Of a stretch of 64,000 bases of DNA, positions 53,307 through 62,699 are shown in pieces. The position numbers and the translations under genes were made by a program. Position 1 is the stretch's first letter, and each line of letters opens with the position of its first letter. Under the pieces are notes generated by a model. That model had not been told where the DNA came from. It did no database searches and was given only the letters and a program-made list of their open reading frames with translations. The stretch comes from Streptomyces sp. NBC_00286 (GTDB taxonomy: Bacteria > Actinomycetota > Actinomycetes > Streptomycetales > Streptomycetaceae). The stretch is taken from assembly GCF_036173125.1 (NCBI RefSeq), contig NZ_CP108054.1:7035001-7099000 (forward strand). Reading direction: 5' to 3'.

Positions 53307-54926
53307 ATGCCCCTGAGCCATCTGTCCCCCCAAGACAGGGCCCTTTTCTGGCAGTTCGGCCAAGGCCCTGAAGTCCCCGTCCCCGACCCCCTCGTCCACC
53401 ACGCCGTCGAACGGCGGGCCGCCACCGCGCCGCACGCCGTCGCCGCCGAGCACCAGGGCACGACGATCACGTACGGCGAGCTCAACCGCCGTGCCGACCG
53501 GCTCGCGGCCAGACTCGTACGGGAGGGCGTACGGCCCGGCGATCACGTCGGCCTCTTCGTACGCCGCTCCATCCCGATGCTCGTCGGACTGCTCGGCACG
53601 CTGAAGGCCGGCGCCGCGTACGTACCGCAGGACATCGGCCTCACTCCCGCCACCCAGTTACGGCACGTCATCCGTACCGCCGGAACGCGGGTCGTCCTCA
53701 CTCAGACAGAGCACACGCTGCGGGTGCCTCTGCCTGACACCGGACACCGGCTGATCACGCTGGACGACGATCACCTCGCCTCCGAGGGGCCGGTCCGGCT
53801 CGAGCGGCCCGTACGCCCGGACGACGGGTGCTACGTCCTGTTCACCTCCGGCACGACCGGCAAGCCCAACGGCGTGAAGGTCACCCACCGCAACGTCGCG
53901 AACATCCTCCTCACCGCCCCCGGTGACCTCGGCATCCGCTCCGGCGACCGGGTCGCCCAGCTCCTCAACATCGCCTTCGACATGGCCGCCTGGGAGATCC
54001 TCGGCTGCCTCGCCCACGGCGGCACGCTCGTCGTCCGCGGCAAGGACGTCGCGGCGGCGGCCCGTACGGCGGACGTGCTGATCGCGACGCCGACGGTGCT
54101 GTCCGGGATCGACCCGGCGAGCTGCCCCCATGTGCGGACGGTGGCGGTCGCGGGGGAGCCGTGCCCCCGCCCGCTCGCGGACGCCTGGGCCCGGCGGTCC
54201 GCGTTCCACAACTCCTGCGGGCCGACCGAGACGACGATCGTCAACACGATGCGCCGCCACCAAGTGGACGACCCGCTGCTCACGATCGGCCGACCCACCC
54301 CCAACAACACGGTGTACGTCCTCGACGAGCACCGGCGTCCCCTGCCCATCGGGGAGGTCGGCGAGATGTGGGCCGGCGGCGACTGCGTATCGGCGGGCTA
54401 CCTGCACAACGACGCGCTCAACGCCGAGCGGTACGCCCCCGACCCCTTCCTCGGCGGCGGACGCCGGATGTTCCGTACCCGCGACCTCGGCCGCTGGACG
54501 CCCGACGGCGAACTCGAGCATCTCGGCCGTACGGACGACCAGGTCAAGGTCCGCGGCTTCCGCGTCGAACTCGACTCCGTCTCCTCGGTACTGGAGTCGG
54601 TGCCAGGCTGCTCCCGCGCCGTCACGCTCAAGCGGGACGCCCGCAGCCTGGTCTCCTTCGTCTGCCCGGCCGACGTCGACCCGGACACGGCCCGGCGCGC
54701 GGTGTCCGACGCGCTGCCGTACTACTGCGTGCCGGCCACGGTCCTCCCACTGGCCGCGTTACCGGAGACGGACCGGGGCAAGGTCGACCGGGCGGCACTG
54801 CTGCGGCTGGCGGAGGAGCGGGAGGCTGTGCGCGAGGGCCCGCGCGAGGCCTCGCGGGCGGCGACGGTTCGTGACGAGGGAGCACCTCTGCTGCAGGTGT
54901 CTGTGGTGCGAGAGGGGGCGGCCTGA
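53307..54926 (+). CDS. Stand-alone adenylation (NRPS-like) enzyme
   Basis: The 539-residue protein is an ANL-family adenylation domain with LFTSGTTGKPNGVKVTHRN (A3), NSCGPTETTIVN (A5), FRTRDLGRWTPDG (A7), QVKVRGFRVELD (A8) and the catalytic Lys in TDRGKVDRAAL (A10). No carrier or other NRPS domain is attached. Two TTA codons (53658-53660 and 54759-54761) imply bldA-dependent translation, unusual among its neighbours. The stop overlaps the next gene (TGATG). It may activate an amino or aryl acid for the reductase and hydratase encoded behind it (inference). Confidence 0.88.
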   Translation: MPLSHLSPQDRALFWQFGQGPEVPVPDPLVHHAVERRAATAPHAVAAEHQGTTITYGELNRRADRLAARLVREGVRPGDHVGLFVRRSIPMLVGLLGTLKAGAAYVPQDIGLTPATQLRHVIRTAGTRVVLTQTEHTLRVPLPDTGHRLITLDDDHLASEGPVRLERPVRPDDGCYVLFTSGTTGKPNGVKVTHRNVANILLTAPGDLGIRSGDRVAQLLNIAFDMAAWEILGCLAHGGTLVVRGKDVAAAARTADVLIATPTVLSGIDPASCPHVRTVAVAGEPCPRPLADAWARRSAFHNSCGPTETTIVNTMRRHQVDDPLLTIGRPTPNNTVYVLDEHRRPLPIGEVGEMWAGGDCVSAGYLHNDALNAERYAPDPFLGGGRRMFRTRDLGRWTPDGELEHLGRTDDQVKVRGFRVELDSVSSVLESVPGCSRAVTLKRDARSLVSFVCPADVDPDTARRAVSDALPYYCVPATVLPLAALPETDRGKVDRAALLRLAEEREAVREGPREASRAATVRDEGAPLLQVSVVREGAA

Positions 54927-56464
54927 TGACGTCGTCCGTCGAGACCTCGTCCCCGAAGAGGTCGTCCGTCGAGCCTCTGGCCGCCGGGAACTCGGCCACC
55001 GAGTCCCCGGCCGTCCAGCCACCGGTCGTCGAGGCTCCGTCCGTCGAGCCCCGGGCAGTTGAGTCCCGGGCCGCTGAGCATTCGGCCGTCGAGCCCCGGG
55101 CAGCTGAGTCCCGGGCGGCTGAGCCCTCGGCCGTCGAGGCCCCGGCCGTCGGGGCGGCGCGCGCCGAGGCCTTGGCCGTCGAGACCCCCAGGGCCTCGTC
55201 CGCCGGAGCCCCGTCCGCTCCCGCGGACATCGCCGAGCTTCCTCCGCTCACCTCCGCACCCCGTCGCCTCCTCAAGCACCCCCGCCTGATGCACTACAAC
55301 CGCCTGGCGGCCCTGGTGCTGTTCGCCAACCTCGGCTTTCTGGCGGTGAGTTGGGCGCCGAGCGCCGAAGCCATCGGCTACGCGTCCCTCGTGAATCTCG
55401 CGCTCGCCGTGGTCGTACGGCAGCAGTACGTCATCAACCTCTTCTTCCGGCTGGCCACTTGGGCGCCGACGAGCTGGCCGTTGAAGGTGCGGTGGACGCT
55501 CGGGAAGGTGTACCACTTCGGTGGACTGCACGTGGGCGGGGCACTGGCGGGAGCGGTGTGGTTCCTCGCGGGGGCGGTCGTGGTGACCGTCGACGGCGCC
55601 AACGCGCCGCTCATCACGGTGAGTTGGATACTCGTCGCGCTGCTCGTCGGCATCGTCGCCACCGCCCTGCCGCCCTTCCGCTCCCGCTTCCACGACCACT
55701 TCGAGAAGATCCACCGCTTCGGCGGCTGGAGCGCCCTCGCACTGTTCTGGACGCACACACTGCTGGGCGCCCAGGGCCCGGTCGCCCTCGGCGTCCTGGC
55801 CGTGGTCACCTTCAGCGTCGCCCTGCCCTGGCTGCGGCTGCGCAAGGTGGACGTACGGATCGAACGGCCCTCCTCGCACGTCGCGCTGGCCCGCTTCGAC
55901 CACGGTGTGACCCCCTTCGCGGGGTCCTCCACCGCCATCAGCCGCAGCCCGCTGAAGGAGTGGCACTCCTTCGCCAACGTGCCCTCGCCCGGCCGGCCCG
56001 GCTTCCGGCTGACGATCTCGCGCGCGGGCGACTGGACAGGCTCGTTCATCGACGACGCGCCCCCGAAGGTCTGGGTCAAGGGCATCACCACGGCCGGGGT
56101 CGCCAATATCGAGACCTTGTTCAGCAAGGTGATCTACGTCGCCACCGGCAGCGGTATCGGTCCCTGCCTGCCCCATCTGCTGGCCGCCGAGGTGCCCTCA
56201 CGGCTCGTGTGGGCGACGCGCGATCCCCGTAAGACCTACGGCGACGACCTGGTCGACGAGATCCTCGCCGTCCAGCCGAACGCACTGGTCTGGGACACCT
56301 CGCAACACGGCAAACCGGACATGGTGCGACTCGCGTACACCGCGTACCGCGACTTCGGTGCCGAAGCTGTCATCTGCATCTCCAACAAGAAGCTGACCTG
56401 GCAGGTCGTGCACGGTCTCGAACGGCGCGGCATTCCCGCGTACGGCGCGATCTGGGACTCGTAA
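54926..56464 (+). CDS. Ferric-reductase-like membrane protein with NAD/FAD-binding domain and repetitive N-terminus
   Basis: The 512-residue protein starts with about 100 residues of Ala/Pro/Glu/Ser/Val repeats (SVEP, AVE, RAAE units). Six hydrophobic helices follow (LAALVLFANLGFLAVSWAP; ASLVNLALAVVVRQQYVINL; LHVGGALAGAVWFLAGAVVV; TVSWILVALLVGIVATALPP; FGGWSALALFWTHTLLG; LGVLAVVTFSVALPWL) with paired histidines (YHFGGLHVGG; KIHRFGGWSALALFWTH) suited to haem. A flavodoxin-reductase-like domain follows with IYVATGSGIGPCLPHLLAAE and a C-terminal ERRGIPAYGAIWDS. It is coupled to the adenylation gene. Electron transfer across the membrane is likely; the acceptor is unknown. Confidence 0.72.
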   Translation: MTSSVETSSPKRSSVEPLAAGNSATESPAVQPPVVEAPSVEPRAVESRAAEHSAVEPRAAESRAAEPSAVEAPAVGAARAEALAVETPRASSAGAPSAPADIAELPPLTSAPRRLLKHPRLMHYNRLAALVLFANLGFLAVSWAPSAEAIGYASLVNLALAVVVRQQYVINLFFRLATWAPTSWPLKVRWTLGKVYHFGGLHVGGALAGAVWFLAGAVVVTVDGANAPLITVSWILVALLVGIVATALPPFRSRFHDHFEKIHRFGGWSALALFWTHTLLGAQGPVALGVLAVVTFSVALPWLRLRKVDVRIERPSSHVALARFDHGVTPFAGSSTAISRSPLKEWHSFANVPSPGRPGFRLTISRAGDWTGSFIDDAPPKVWVKGITTAGVANIETLFSKVIYVATGSGIGPCLPHLLAAEVPSRLVWATRDPRKTYGDDLVDEILAVQPNALVWDTSQHGKPDMVRLAYTAYRDFGAEAVICISNKKLTWQVVHGLERRGIPAYGAIWDS

Positions 56465-56488
56465 CGGACTGTCTGGGAAGGGAAGCTG

Positions 56489-57256
56489 ATGAACAACCTC
56501 AAGATCGAACGCCATGGCCGCGTCGTCACCGTACGACTCCACCGGCCGCACGTCCTGAACGCCCTCAGCAGCGAGCTGATGGCCGAACTCCTCGACGTAC
56601 TGCGCCCGTTGGACCGTGACCCGGACGTCGGCTGCTTCGTCGTCACCGGTTCGGAGAAGGTCTTCGCGGCCGGTGCCGACATCAAGGAGATGGCCGGGAA
56701 GTCGGCCGTGGACATGGCCGCGGAGGACTACTTCGCGGGCTGGGAGGAGTTCGCCGGATTCCGTACGCCGAAGATCGCCGCCGTCAACGGCTATGCGCTG
56801 GGCGGCGGTTGCGAACTCGCCATGATGTGCGACCTGATCATCGCGGGCGAGTCGGCGGTCTTCGGCCAGCCGGAGATCAAGCTCGGCGTGATCCCCGGCA
56901 TCGGCGGCACTCAGCGGCTGACCCGCCTGGTCGGCCGCGCCAAGGCCATGGACCTGATCCTCACGGGCCGCACGATGGACGCCCGTGAGGCGGAGAGCTC
57001 GGGCCTCGTGTCGCGCGTCGTTCCCGACGAACGGGTCCTGGCCGAGGCGACGGAAGCCGCCGAGACCATCGCCTCCTACGGCCGCCCGGCCGTCACGGCG
57101 GCCCGCGAGTCGGTCGACCGCGCCCTGGAAACCGGCCTGCGCGACGGGCTGCTTTTCGAACGGCGCGTGTTCCATGCGCTGTTCGCGACGGAGGACCAGG
57201 GGGAGGGGATGAGCGCGTTCATGGAGAAGAGGGCGCCTGTTTTCAAGGGGCGCTGA
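56489..57256 (+). CDS. Enoyl-CoA hydratase/isomerase
   Basis: The 255-residue crotonase has the oxyanion-hole segments AAGADIKEM and [16 protein letters not shown], and both catalytic glutamates (GGGCELAMM and [19 protein letters not shown]). It hydrates trans-2-enoyl-CoA. ATG 56489 is 24 bases after the reductase-like gene (GGGAAGGGAAGC upstream), completing a three-gene unit with the adenylation enzyme. It could be a degradative or biosynthetic step acting on the acyl group activated by the first gene, though that would need CoA (inference). Confidence 0.92.
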   Translation: MNNLKIERHGRVVTVRLHRPHVLNALSSELMAELLDVLRPLDRDPDVGCFVVTGSEKVFAAGADIKEMAGKSAVDMAAEDYFAGWEEFAGFRTPKIAAVNGYALGGGCELAMMCDLIIAGESAVFGQPEIKLGVIPGIGGTQRLTRLVGRAKAMDLILTGRTMDAREAESSGLVSRVVPDERVLAEATEAAETIASYGRPAVTAARESVDRALETGLRDGLLFERRVFHALFATEDQGEGMSAFMEKRAPVFKGR

Positions 57257-57330
57257 GGAGTGAGTCGGGCGAGTCCGGCGAGTCGGGTGAGTTGACCCGG
57301 TGAGCGGGGTGAGCTGATCCCGGTGAGTGA

Positions 57331-57369
57331 GCGGGGGCGGCGGACGGGGTTTCGGTCCGCCGCCCCCGC
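57331..57369 (+). terminator. 15-bp stem-loop terminator
   Basis: GCGGGGGCGGCGGAC (57331-57345) and GTCCGCCGCCCCCGC (57355-57369) pair exactly around a 9-base loop, 75 bases after the hydratase stop. The rest of the gap to 57558 is featureless apart from imperfect GAGTCGGGTGAG-like repeats near 57257-57330. Confidence 0.75.
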
Positions 57370-57558
57370 GTCATGTGCGGGTTGTGGGGCCGGGTCCCGT
57401 AGGGGGAAGGCGGGGGTCGGGTCAGGGCGGTGCCCGGATGCCCGGGGTGCCCTCGGACCGAGATCGTCGAAGCATGACGACATCGGGGACTAGGACGAAG
57501 AAGAAGGGGCGCCGTGCTCTCACGCGGGTCACTGCGGGAGGTGTGCCTCGGCTACCGG

Positions 57559-58296
57559 CTACCTGGCCGTCGCCAGGGCTCGCGACACCCCCGGTTCCTC
57601 CCGACCCAGGAACCGCGGATTGGGCTCGAACACCGCCTCCGTCGCCGCCTTGCTCGCCGCGAAGAGTTCGCGGACGGCGCCGTAGTACCAGACTCCGTCA
57701 CGCCGGTCGCCCTGGGCGGGGACGCCGTACGACGTGACGCCCGCCTCCTCGCACAGGGCTACCGCCCGCCGGATGTGGAAGCCCTGGCTGATGAGCACGG
57801 CCTCGTCGACGCCGAAGATCTTCTTGGCGCGGACGCAGGAGTCCCAGGTGTCGAAGCCGGCGTAGTCGCTGACGATGCGCCGGTCGGGGACGCCGCGCTC
57901 GGTGAGGTAGGTGCGCATGGTGTCGGGCTCGTCATAGTCTTCCCGGCTGTTGTCGCCGGTGACCAGGACGACCTCGATACGGCCCGACCGGTACAGCTCG
58001 GCCGCCGCGTCCAGACGGTGGGCGAGGTACGGGGAGGGCCGCTCGCCCCGCAGTCCGGCGCCGAACACCATCGCCACGTCGGTCCGCGGCACGTCCCCGA
58101 TCGTGCCCAGCCGGTCGTCCGCCGCAAGGAACAGCCAGGTCGAGGGGAGCAGCGCCAGTACGCACCCGAGCATCACCGCCTGCACGGTCCGGCGCTGCCC
58201 CGTACGGGTGCGCGGCAGCCGCGGTTTCAGCAGCGGAAGGAGGCGCAGCAGCCGCGGTCGACGCCACCGCAGCCGGGCCGGCCTCAGCTGCAGCAT
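57559..58296 (-). CDS. SanA/YdcF-family (DUF218) membrane protein
   Basis: The 245-residue protein has a basic N-terminus, one membrane helix (AVMLGCVLALLPSTWLFLAA) and a DUF218 domain with DVAMVFGAGLRGERPSPYLA, RIEVVLVTGDNSREDYDEP, RTYLTERGVPDRRIVSDYAG and VLISQGFHIRRAVALCEEAG. SanA in enteric bacteria affects envelope permeability to vancomycin; here a cell-envelope role is only inferred. ATG 58296 is the start; GGATACCG just upstream is weak. Convergent with the hydratase gene. Confidence 0.85.
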   Translation of the reverse strand: MLQLRPARLRWRRPRLLRLLPLLKPRLPRTRTGQRRTVQAVMLGCVLALLPSTWLFLAADDRLGTIGDVPRTDVAMVFGAGLRGERPSPYLAHRLDAAAELYRSGRIEVVLVTGDNSREDYDEPDTMRTYLTERGVPDRRIVSDYAGFDTWDSCVRAKKIFGVDEAVLISQGFHIRRAVALCEEAGVTSYGVPAQGDRRDGVWYYGAVRELFAASKAATEAVFEPNPRFLGREEPGVSRALATAR

Positions 58297-58469
58297 CCGG
58301 TATCCTCCCAGGTCAGTGGCCTCGTCGTAGAGAACGTGGGGGAGGGTGATCCGGTTCCCCTCCGGCCCCGGGCCACCTCACGACCGCCCTCGCCCCGCCG
58401 TGAACCCCCGGAAAACACCTGTCATTCCCGCGCAACGGGGCGGCAACGTCGTACCGCCACCATCAGTTC

Positions 58470-59372
58470 ATGACGGCGTCGAACCCTCCGCGCGACGAGT
58501 CCACCACACGCCCCGGTGGCCAGCATCTCTGGGGCGCTCACCTCGACAGTACGGCGCAACTGATGAACCGGATCACCAGCCAGCTCGGCAGCCAGCTCAG
58601 CCTCGTCTCGCCCGACGGGACGCGGCGTTCCGCGCCGCCCGCGCTCGTCCTGGTGGGCCACGGCAGCCGTGACCCGAGGGCGCTGAGCACCATCCGTGCG
58701 CTCATCGAGAAGGTCCGCGAGCTGCGCCCCTCCCTGCCCGTACACCTCGGCCACATCGAGCTGAACGAGCCCCTGCTGCCCGACACGCTCGCCTCCCTCG
58801 GCACCGGCGACGCGGTCCTCGTACCGCTGCTGCTCAGCCGCGGCTACCACGTCAAGCAGGACATCCCGGAGGCCGCGGCCGCCGCCCCGGCGAACACCAG
58901 GGTCGCCGCGCCGCTAGGCCCCCACCCCCTCCTCGTGGAGACGCTGCACGAGCGTCTGGTCGAGGCCGGCTGGCGAACGCGGATGACCGACACGGACCGC
59001 CGCACCAGCGGAATCGTGCTGGCCGCCGCCGGCTCCCGCGACCCCGAAGCGGCCATCGACACCCGCCGCGCCGCGGGCCTCCTGGCCGAGCGCCTAGGCG
59101 TCCCGGTCATTCCCGCGTACGCCTCAGCCGCCACACCCACAGTCCCGCACGCAGTCCGCGCACTGGCCGCCCGAGGCCGCCACCGCATAGCAATCGCCTC
59201 CTACTTCACAGCCCCCGGCCGCTTCTCCACCGAGTGCGCAGAGGCGGCCCCCTGGATAGCAGCGGCCCCCTTGGGCGCCCACCCATCGATGGCCCGCCTG
59301 GTCCTACACCGCTACGACCAGGCCCTAGCGGCTCAGACCACTACGGCGGCACCCCAACTGGCGTCTGCTTGA
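58470..59372 (+). CDS. Sirohydrochlorin chelatase-like protein (CbiX/SirB type)
   Basis: The 300-residue protein has two CbiX halves: LVLVGHGSRDPRALSTIRAL with the metal-site His and HIELNEPLLPDTLASLGTG, then LLSRGYHVKQDIPEA in the first; VLAAAGSRDPEAAIDTRRAA and IASYFTAPGRFSTECAEAAP in the second. It inserts Fe2+ (or Co2+) into sirohydrochlorin, giving the siroheme needed by NirB. About 50 N-terminal residues precede the first strand and may be disordered. No partner siroheme gene is adjacent. The ATG at 58470 has only a weak ribosome site. Confidence 0.85.
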   Translation: MTASNPPRDESTTRPGGQHLWGAHLDSTAQLMNRITSQLGSQLSLVSPDGTRRSAPPALVLVGHGSRDPRALSTIRALIEKVRELRPSLPVHLGHIELNEPLLPDTLASLGTGDAVLVPLLLSRGYHVKQDIPEAAAAAPANTRVAAPLGPHPLLVETLHERLVEAGWRTRMTDTDRRTSGIVLAAAGSRDPEAAIDTRRAAGLLAERLGVPVIPAYASAATPTVPHAVRALAARGRHRIAIASYFTAPGRFSTECAEAAPWIAAAPLGAHPSMARLVLHRYDQALAAQTTTAAPQLASA

Positions 59373-59437
59373 GCCCGGCGCCCGCTGGGAGTGGCGCCCG
59401 CCAGAACCTTGCGCTCGGCTGAACGGGGCGTCCGCCT

Positions 59438-59505
59438 GAGCCTGGCGTTCGCCTGGAACTGGCGTCCGCCCGAGCCTGGCGTTCGCCTGGAACTGGCGTC
59501 CGCCT
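59438..59505. repeat. Two near-perfect 34-bp tandem repeats after the chelatase gene
   Basis: The 34-base unit GAGCCTGGCGTTCGCCTGGA... starts at 59438 and again at 59472, the second copy differing at its last base. A partial unit precedes them. They lie outside any gene. Confidence 0.8.
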
Positions 59506-59532
59506 AATACCTCCGGGCGACGGCAGCGCCCC

Positions 59533-59625
59533 TGAAAGGGGCGCGGGGCTGTGACATATGCGGCTCCGCCGCGGGGCGCGACAAGCCACATACAACCCGC
59601 ACCCGCCAGCGACACAGAACCCGGC
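59533..59625. repeat. Dispersed palindromic repeat copy
   Basis: GGGGCGCGGGGCTGTGACAT and GCGGCTCCGCCGC (59560-59572) followed by GGGGCGCGACAAGCCACA. The 26 bases 59540-59565 occur exactly, in reverse orientation, at 33415-33440. Confidence 0.75.
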
Positions 59626-59687
59626 AGACGAGTAGGCACCCCAAACCGGCGGCGCCAAATGTCGCTGCCGACGCTTAATGTCGAGAC

Positions 59688-61082
59688 ATGGCAGGCACCG
59701 CACCAAGGGCACCCGAAGACCACGCCGGAGGCAACGCGCACGACGGCGCGTTCGACGGCGCGTACGACGAGGCAGCCGTCGAGCGTTGGGCCGGCGAACC
59801 CGACAAGCGCCCCGGCCGCACCGCCTTCCAACGCGACCGCGCCCGCGTACTGCACTCCGCCGCACTACGCCGCCTCGCGGGCAAAACCCAGGTCGTCACG
59901 CCCGGCACCAGGAGCGAGGCCTGGGACGCCAGCCCCCGCACGCGGCTGACGCACTCCCTGGAGTGCGCCCAGGTAGGCCGCGAGCTGGGCGCAGCCCTCG
60001 GCTGTGACCCGGACCTCGTAGAGGCGGCCTGCCTCTCCCACGACCTGGGCCACCCACCCTTCGGCCACAACGGCGAACAGGCCCTGAACGAGTTCGCGCA
60101 AGACTGCGGCGGCTTCGAGGGCAACGCCCAGTCCCTGCGACTACTGACCCGCATCGAACCCAAACGCTTCGTCAACAGCCCCGCTGTGACATCAGCTTCC
60201 CCCACGCTCGAACGTGGCTCGCGCGGGGGCACCCCCATCGCGGCGGGCGACAGCGTCATCAGCGTCGGCCTCAACCTCACCCGCGCCGCCCTCGACGCCG
60301 CCACCAAGTACCCATGGCCGCGCGGCGCCCACCCCACCGACCCCATGTCACCGAAGTTCGGGGTCTACGACGACGACCGCCCGGTCTTCGACTGGGTCCG
60401 CAAGGGTGCCCCCGACGACCGCATCTGCTTCGAGGCCCAGGTCATGGACTGGTCCGACGACGTGGCGTACTCCGTGCACGACGTCGAGGACGGACTGCAC
60501 GCCGGCCATATCGACCCCGGCTGCCTGTACGCGGAGCCCGAGCGGCAGTCGGTCTTCGCGGTGGCGATCGGCCGGTACGTACCCGCCGACACCGACCCCG
60601 CCGAGCTGGCCGAAGCCCTCGACCGCCTCCTCGCCCAGGAGTGGTGGCCGCACGGCTACGACGGAACGGCCGTGGCGCAGGCCCGCCTGAAGGACGCCAC
60701 GAGCCAGCTCATCGGCCGCTTCTGCCTGGCCGCGGAGGGCGCCACCCGGGCGGCGTACGGCACGGGACGGCTCACGAGATACGCCGCCGAGCTGGTCGTA
60801 CCGAGAAGCGCGCGCCTGGAGTGCGCGGTCCTCAAGGCGGTAGCCGACCGGTACGTCATGCAACGCGCTGAGCAGGAGCGACTGCGAGCCGACCAGCGAA
60901 TTGTGGTAGCCGAACTGGCCGAATCGCTGACGGCCCGAGCCCCCGAGGGCCTGGACCCCCAGTTCCGCGCCCTGTTCGAGGAGGCCCCGGACGACAGAGC
61001 CCGTAAACGCGTGCTGGTCGACCAGATCGCCTCCTTGACGGACGCGTCGGCACGCTCATTGCACGCACAGCTGACGTCCTAG
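59688..61082 (+). CDS. dgt: dNTP triphosphohydrolase (dGTPase-like) with in-frame repeat insertion
   Basis: The 464-residue HD-domain enzyme has [34 protein letters not shown], the metal-binding HD in [16 protein letters not shown], and [17 protein letters not shown] with a further Asp. It hydrolyses dNTPs to deoxynucleoside and triphosphate. Between RIEPKRFVN and [19 protein letters not shown] is an insertion [17 protein letters not shown] encoded by a dispersed palindromic repeat (60194-60238). It is a core gene next to the reductase and dnaG as in other Streptomyces. The ATG at 59688 lacks a clear ribosome site; AATGTCGAGAC precedes it. Confidence 0.9.
   Translation: MAGTAPRAPEDHAGGNAHDGAFDGAYDEAAVERWAGEPDKRPGRTAFQRDRARVLHSAALRRLAGKTQVVTPGTRSEAWDASPRTRLTHSLECAQVGRELGAALGCDPDLVEAACLSHDLGHPPFGHNGEQALNEFAQDCGGFEGNAQSLRLLTRIEPKRFVNSPAVTSASPTLERGSRGGTPIAAGDSVISVGLNLTRAALDAATKYPWPRGAHPTDPMSPKFGVYDDDRPVFDWVRKGAPDDRICFEAQVMDWSDDVAYSVHDVEDGLHAGHIDPGCLYAEPERQSVFAVAIGRYVPADTDPAELAEALDRLLAQEWWPHGYDGTAVAQARLKDATSQLIGRFCLAAEGATRAAYGTGRLTRYAAELVVPRSARLECAVLKAVADRYVMQRAEQERLRADQRIVVAELAESLTARAPEGLDPQFRALFEEAPDDRARKRVLVDQIASLTDASARSLHAQLTS
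60194..60238 (+). repeat. Dispersed palindromic repeat inserted in dgt
   Basis: AGCTTCCCCCACGCTCGAAC followed by GTGGCTCGCGCGGGGGCACC is a copy of the widely scattered Streptomyces repeat, with CCCCC and GGGGG arms. It is read in frame as [17 protein letters not shown] cousin lies in the SulP gene at 22748. Confidence 0.65.
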
Positions 61083-61296
61083 CCCGTCCGGCGCTTGAGG
61101 ACGAGGCCGAAGGCCGATACGGGGGCCTGGGGGCGGAGCCCCCAGTTACGGGAAGGGGCGGGGCTGGGGAAAGAAAGCCCGCCGCAGGCGCCACCCACGC
61201 GTGACCCCCGTGGCCTGATCGGGCCACTCCCCCTTCCCGCACCACGCCACGTGCGGGAGGCTCAGACGTAGCGGCATATTTACGAGGAGGCATCAA
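61083..61296. repeat. Intergenic dispersed-repeat fragment between dgt and the reductase
   Basis: CGGGAAGGGGCGGGGCTGGG followed by GAAAGAAAGCCCGCCGCAG (about 61149-61187) matches fragments at 33815-33850. GAGGAGG upstream of GTG 61297 is the ribosome site of the reductase gene. Confidence 0.5.
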
Positions 61297-62562
61297 GTGG
61301 TCGACGCGGATCAGACATTCGTCATCGTCGGAGGAGGGCTGGCCGGCGCAAAGGCGGCCGAGACGCTCCGCACGGAGGGCTTCACCGGCCGCGTGATACT
61401 GATCTGCGACGAGCGCGACCACCCGTACGAGCGCCCCCCGCTCTCCAAGGGCTACCTGCTCGGCAAGGAGGAACGCGACAGCGTTTTCGTCCACGAGCCC
61501 GCCTGGTACGCCCGCAACGACATCGAGCTGCATCTCGGCCAGACCGTAGACGCGGTCGACCCGGCCGCGAAGACGGTCCACTTCGGCGACGACGGCACCC
61601 TCGTGCGCTACGACAAGCTGCTGCTCGCGACCGGCGCCGAGCCCCGCCGACTCGACATCCCCGGGACGGGCCTGGCCGGCGTCCACCATCTGCGCCGCCT
61701 GGCCCACGCCGAGCGCCTCAAGGGCGTCCTCGCCGCCCTCGGCCGCGACAACGGCCACCTCGTGATCGCGGGCGCCGGCTGGATCGGCCTGGAGGTCGCG
61801 GCGGCGGCACGCGAGTACGGCGCGGAAGTCACCGTCGTCGAACCAGAGCCGACGCCGCTGCACGCGGTCCTCGGCCCGGAGATCGGCCAGATGTTCACCG
61901 AGCTGCACGCCGAGCACGGAGTCCGTTTCCACTTCGGCGCCCGGCTCACCGAGATCATCGGCCAGGACGGCATGGTCCTGGCCGCCCACACGGACGACGG
62001 CGAGGAGCACCCGGCGCACGACGTGCTCGCCGCGATCGGCGCCGCCCCGCGCACGAGCCTCGCCGAAGCCGCGGGCCTCACCCTGGTCGACCGGTCCCAG
62101 GGCGGCGGCATCGCGGTCGACGAACGGCTGCGCACCTCGGACCCCGACATCTACGCGGCCGGCGACGTGGCCGCCTTCCACCACGCCCTCTTCGACACCC
62201 GGCTGCGCGTCGAGCACTGGGCCAACGCCCTCAACGGCGGACCCGCGGCGGCCCGCTCGATGCTCGGCCGCGAGCTGACGTACGACAGGGTGCCCTATTT
62301 CTTCTCGGACCAGTACGACGTCGGGCTCGAGTACTCGGGCTGGGCGCCCCCCGGCTCGTACGACCAAGTGGTGATCCGGGGAGACGCGGGCAAGCGGCAG
62401 TTCATCGCCTTCTGGATGAAGGAGGGCCGAGTGCTCGCCGGGATGAACGTCAAGGTGTGGGACGTCACGGAGCCGATCCAACAGCTGATCCGCTCAAGGG
62501 CACAGGTGGACATGGAGGCACTCGCGGACCCGCATGTTCCGTTGGAAAGCCTGGTCTCGTGA
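61297..62562 (+). CDS. FAD-dependent ferredoxin reductase-type oxidoreductase
   Basis: The 421-residue protein has FVIVGGGLAGAKAAETLRTE for FAD, RPPLSKGYLLGKEERD, LVIAGAGWIGLEVAAAAREY for NAD(P)H, and DIYAAGDVAAFHH for the second FAD site. A C-terminal Reductase_C-type domain follows (VPYFFSDQYDVGLEYSGWAP). It is of the putidaredoxin-reductase/rhodocoxin-reductase type that feeds ferredoxins for P450s or other oxygenases. GTG 61297 has TACGAGGAGGCATCAA upstream. No P450 or ferredoxin is adjacent, so its partner is unknown. Confidence 0.9.
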   Translation: MVDADQTFVIVGGGLAGAKAAETLRTEGFTGRVILICDERDHPYERPPLSKGYLLGKEERDSVFVHEPAWYARNDIELHLGQTVDAVDPAAKTVHFGDDGTLVRYDKLLLATGAEPRRLDIPGTGLAGVHHLRRLAHAERLKGVLAALGRDNGHLVIAGAGWIGLEVAAAAREYGAEVTVVEPEPTPLHAVLGPEIGQMFTELHAEHGVRFHFGARLTEIIGQDGMVLAAHTDDGEEHPAHDVLAAIGAAPRTSLAEAAGLTLVDRSQGGGIAVDERLRTSDPDIYAAGDVAAFHHALFDTRLRVEHWANALNGGPAAARSMLGRELTYDRVPYFFSDQYDVGLEYSGWAPPGSYDQVVIRGDAGKRQFIAFWMKEGRVLAGMNVKVWDVTEPIQQLIRSRAQVDMEALADPHVPLESLVS

Positions 62563-62617
62563 CAGACGGACGTACTCGGACGTACTCGACTGCCACACCA
62601 CCCCCGTGCTGCAATTC

Positions 62618-62635
62618 CCGGGGGACAACCCCCGG
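62618..62635 (+). terminator. Hairpin between the reductase and dnaG
   Basis: CCGGGGG (62618-62624) and CCCCCGG (62629-62635) flank ACAA, 56 bases after the reductase stop and upstream of the dnaG promoter. Confidence 0.5.
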
Positions 62636-62687
62636 ACCCCCCGCCGAAAAGCCGCTCGCTCGCCTCAGGAGTGTCAGTTCTGCCCCG

Positions 62688-62693
62688 TAGAAT
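62688..62693 (+). promoter_or_regulatory. -10 element of a probably leaderless dnaG promoter
   Basis: TAGAAT lies 7 bases upstream of GTG 62700, with no Shine-Dalgarno sequence between. A transcript starting at or next to the GTG would be leaderless. The -35 is not clear (TGTCAG about 62663). Confidence 0.55.
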
Positions 62694-62699
62694 CAACGC

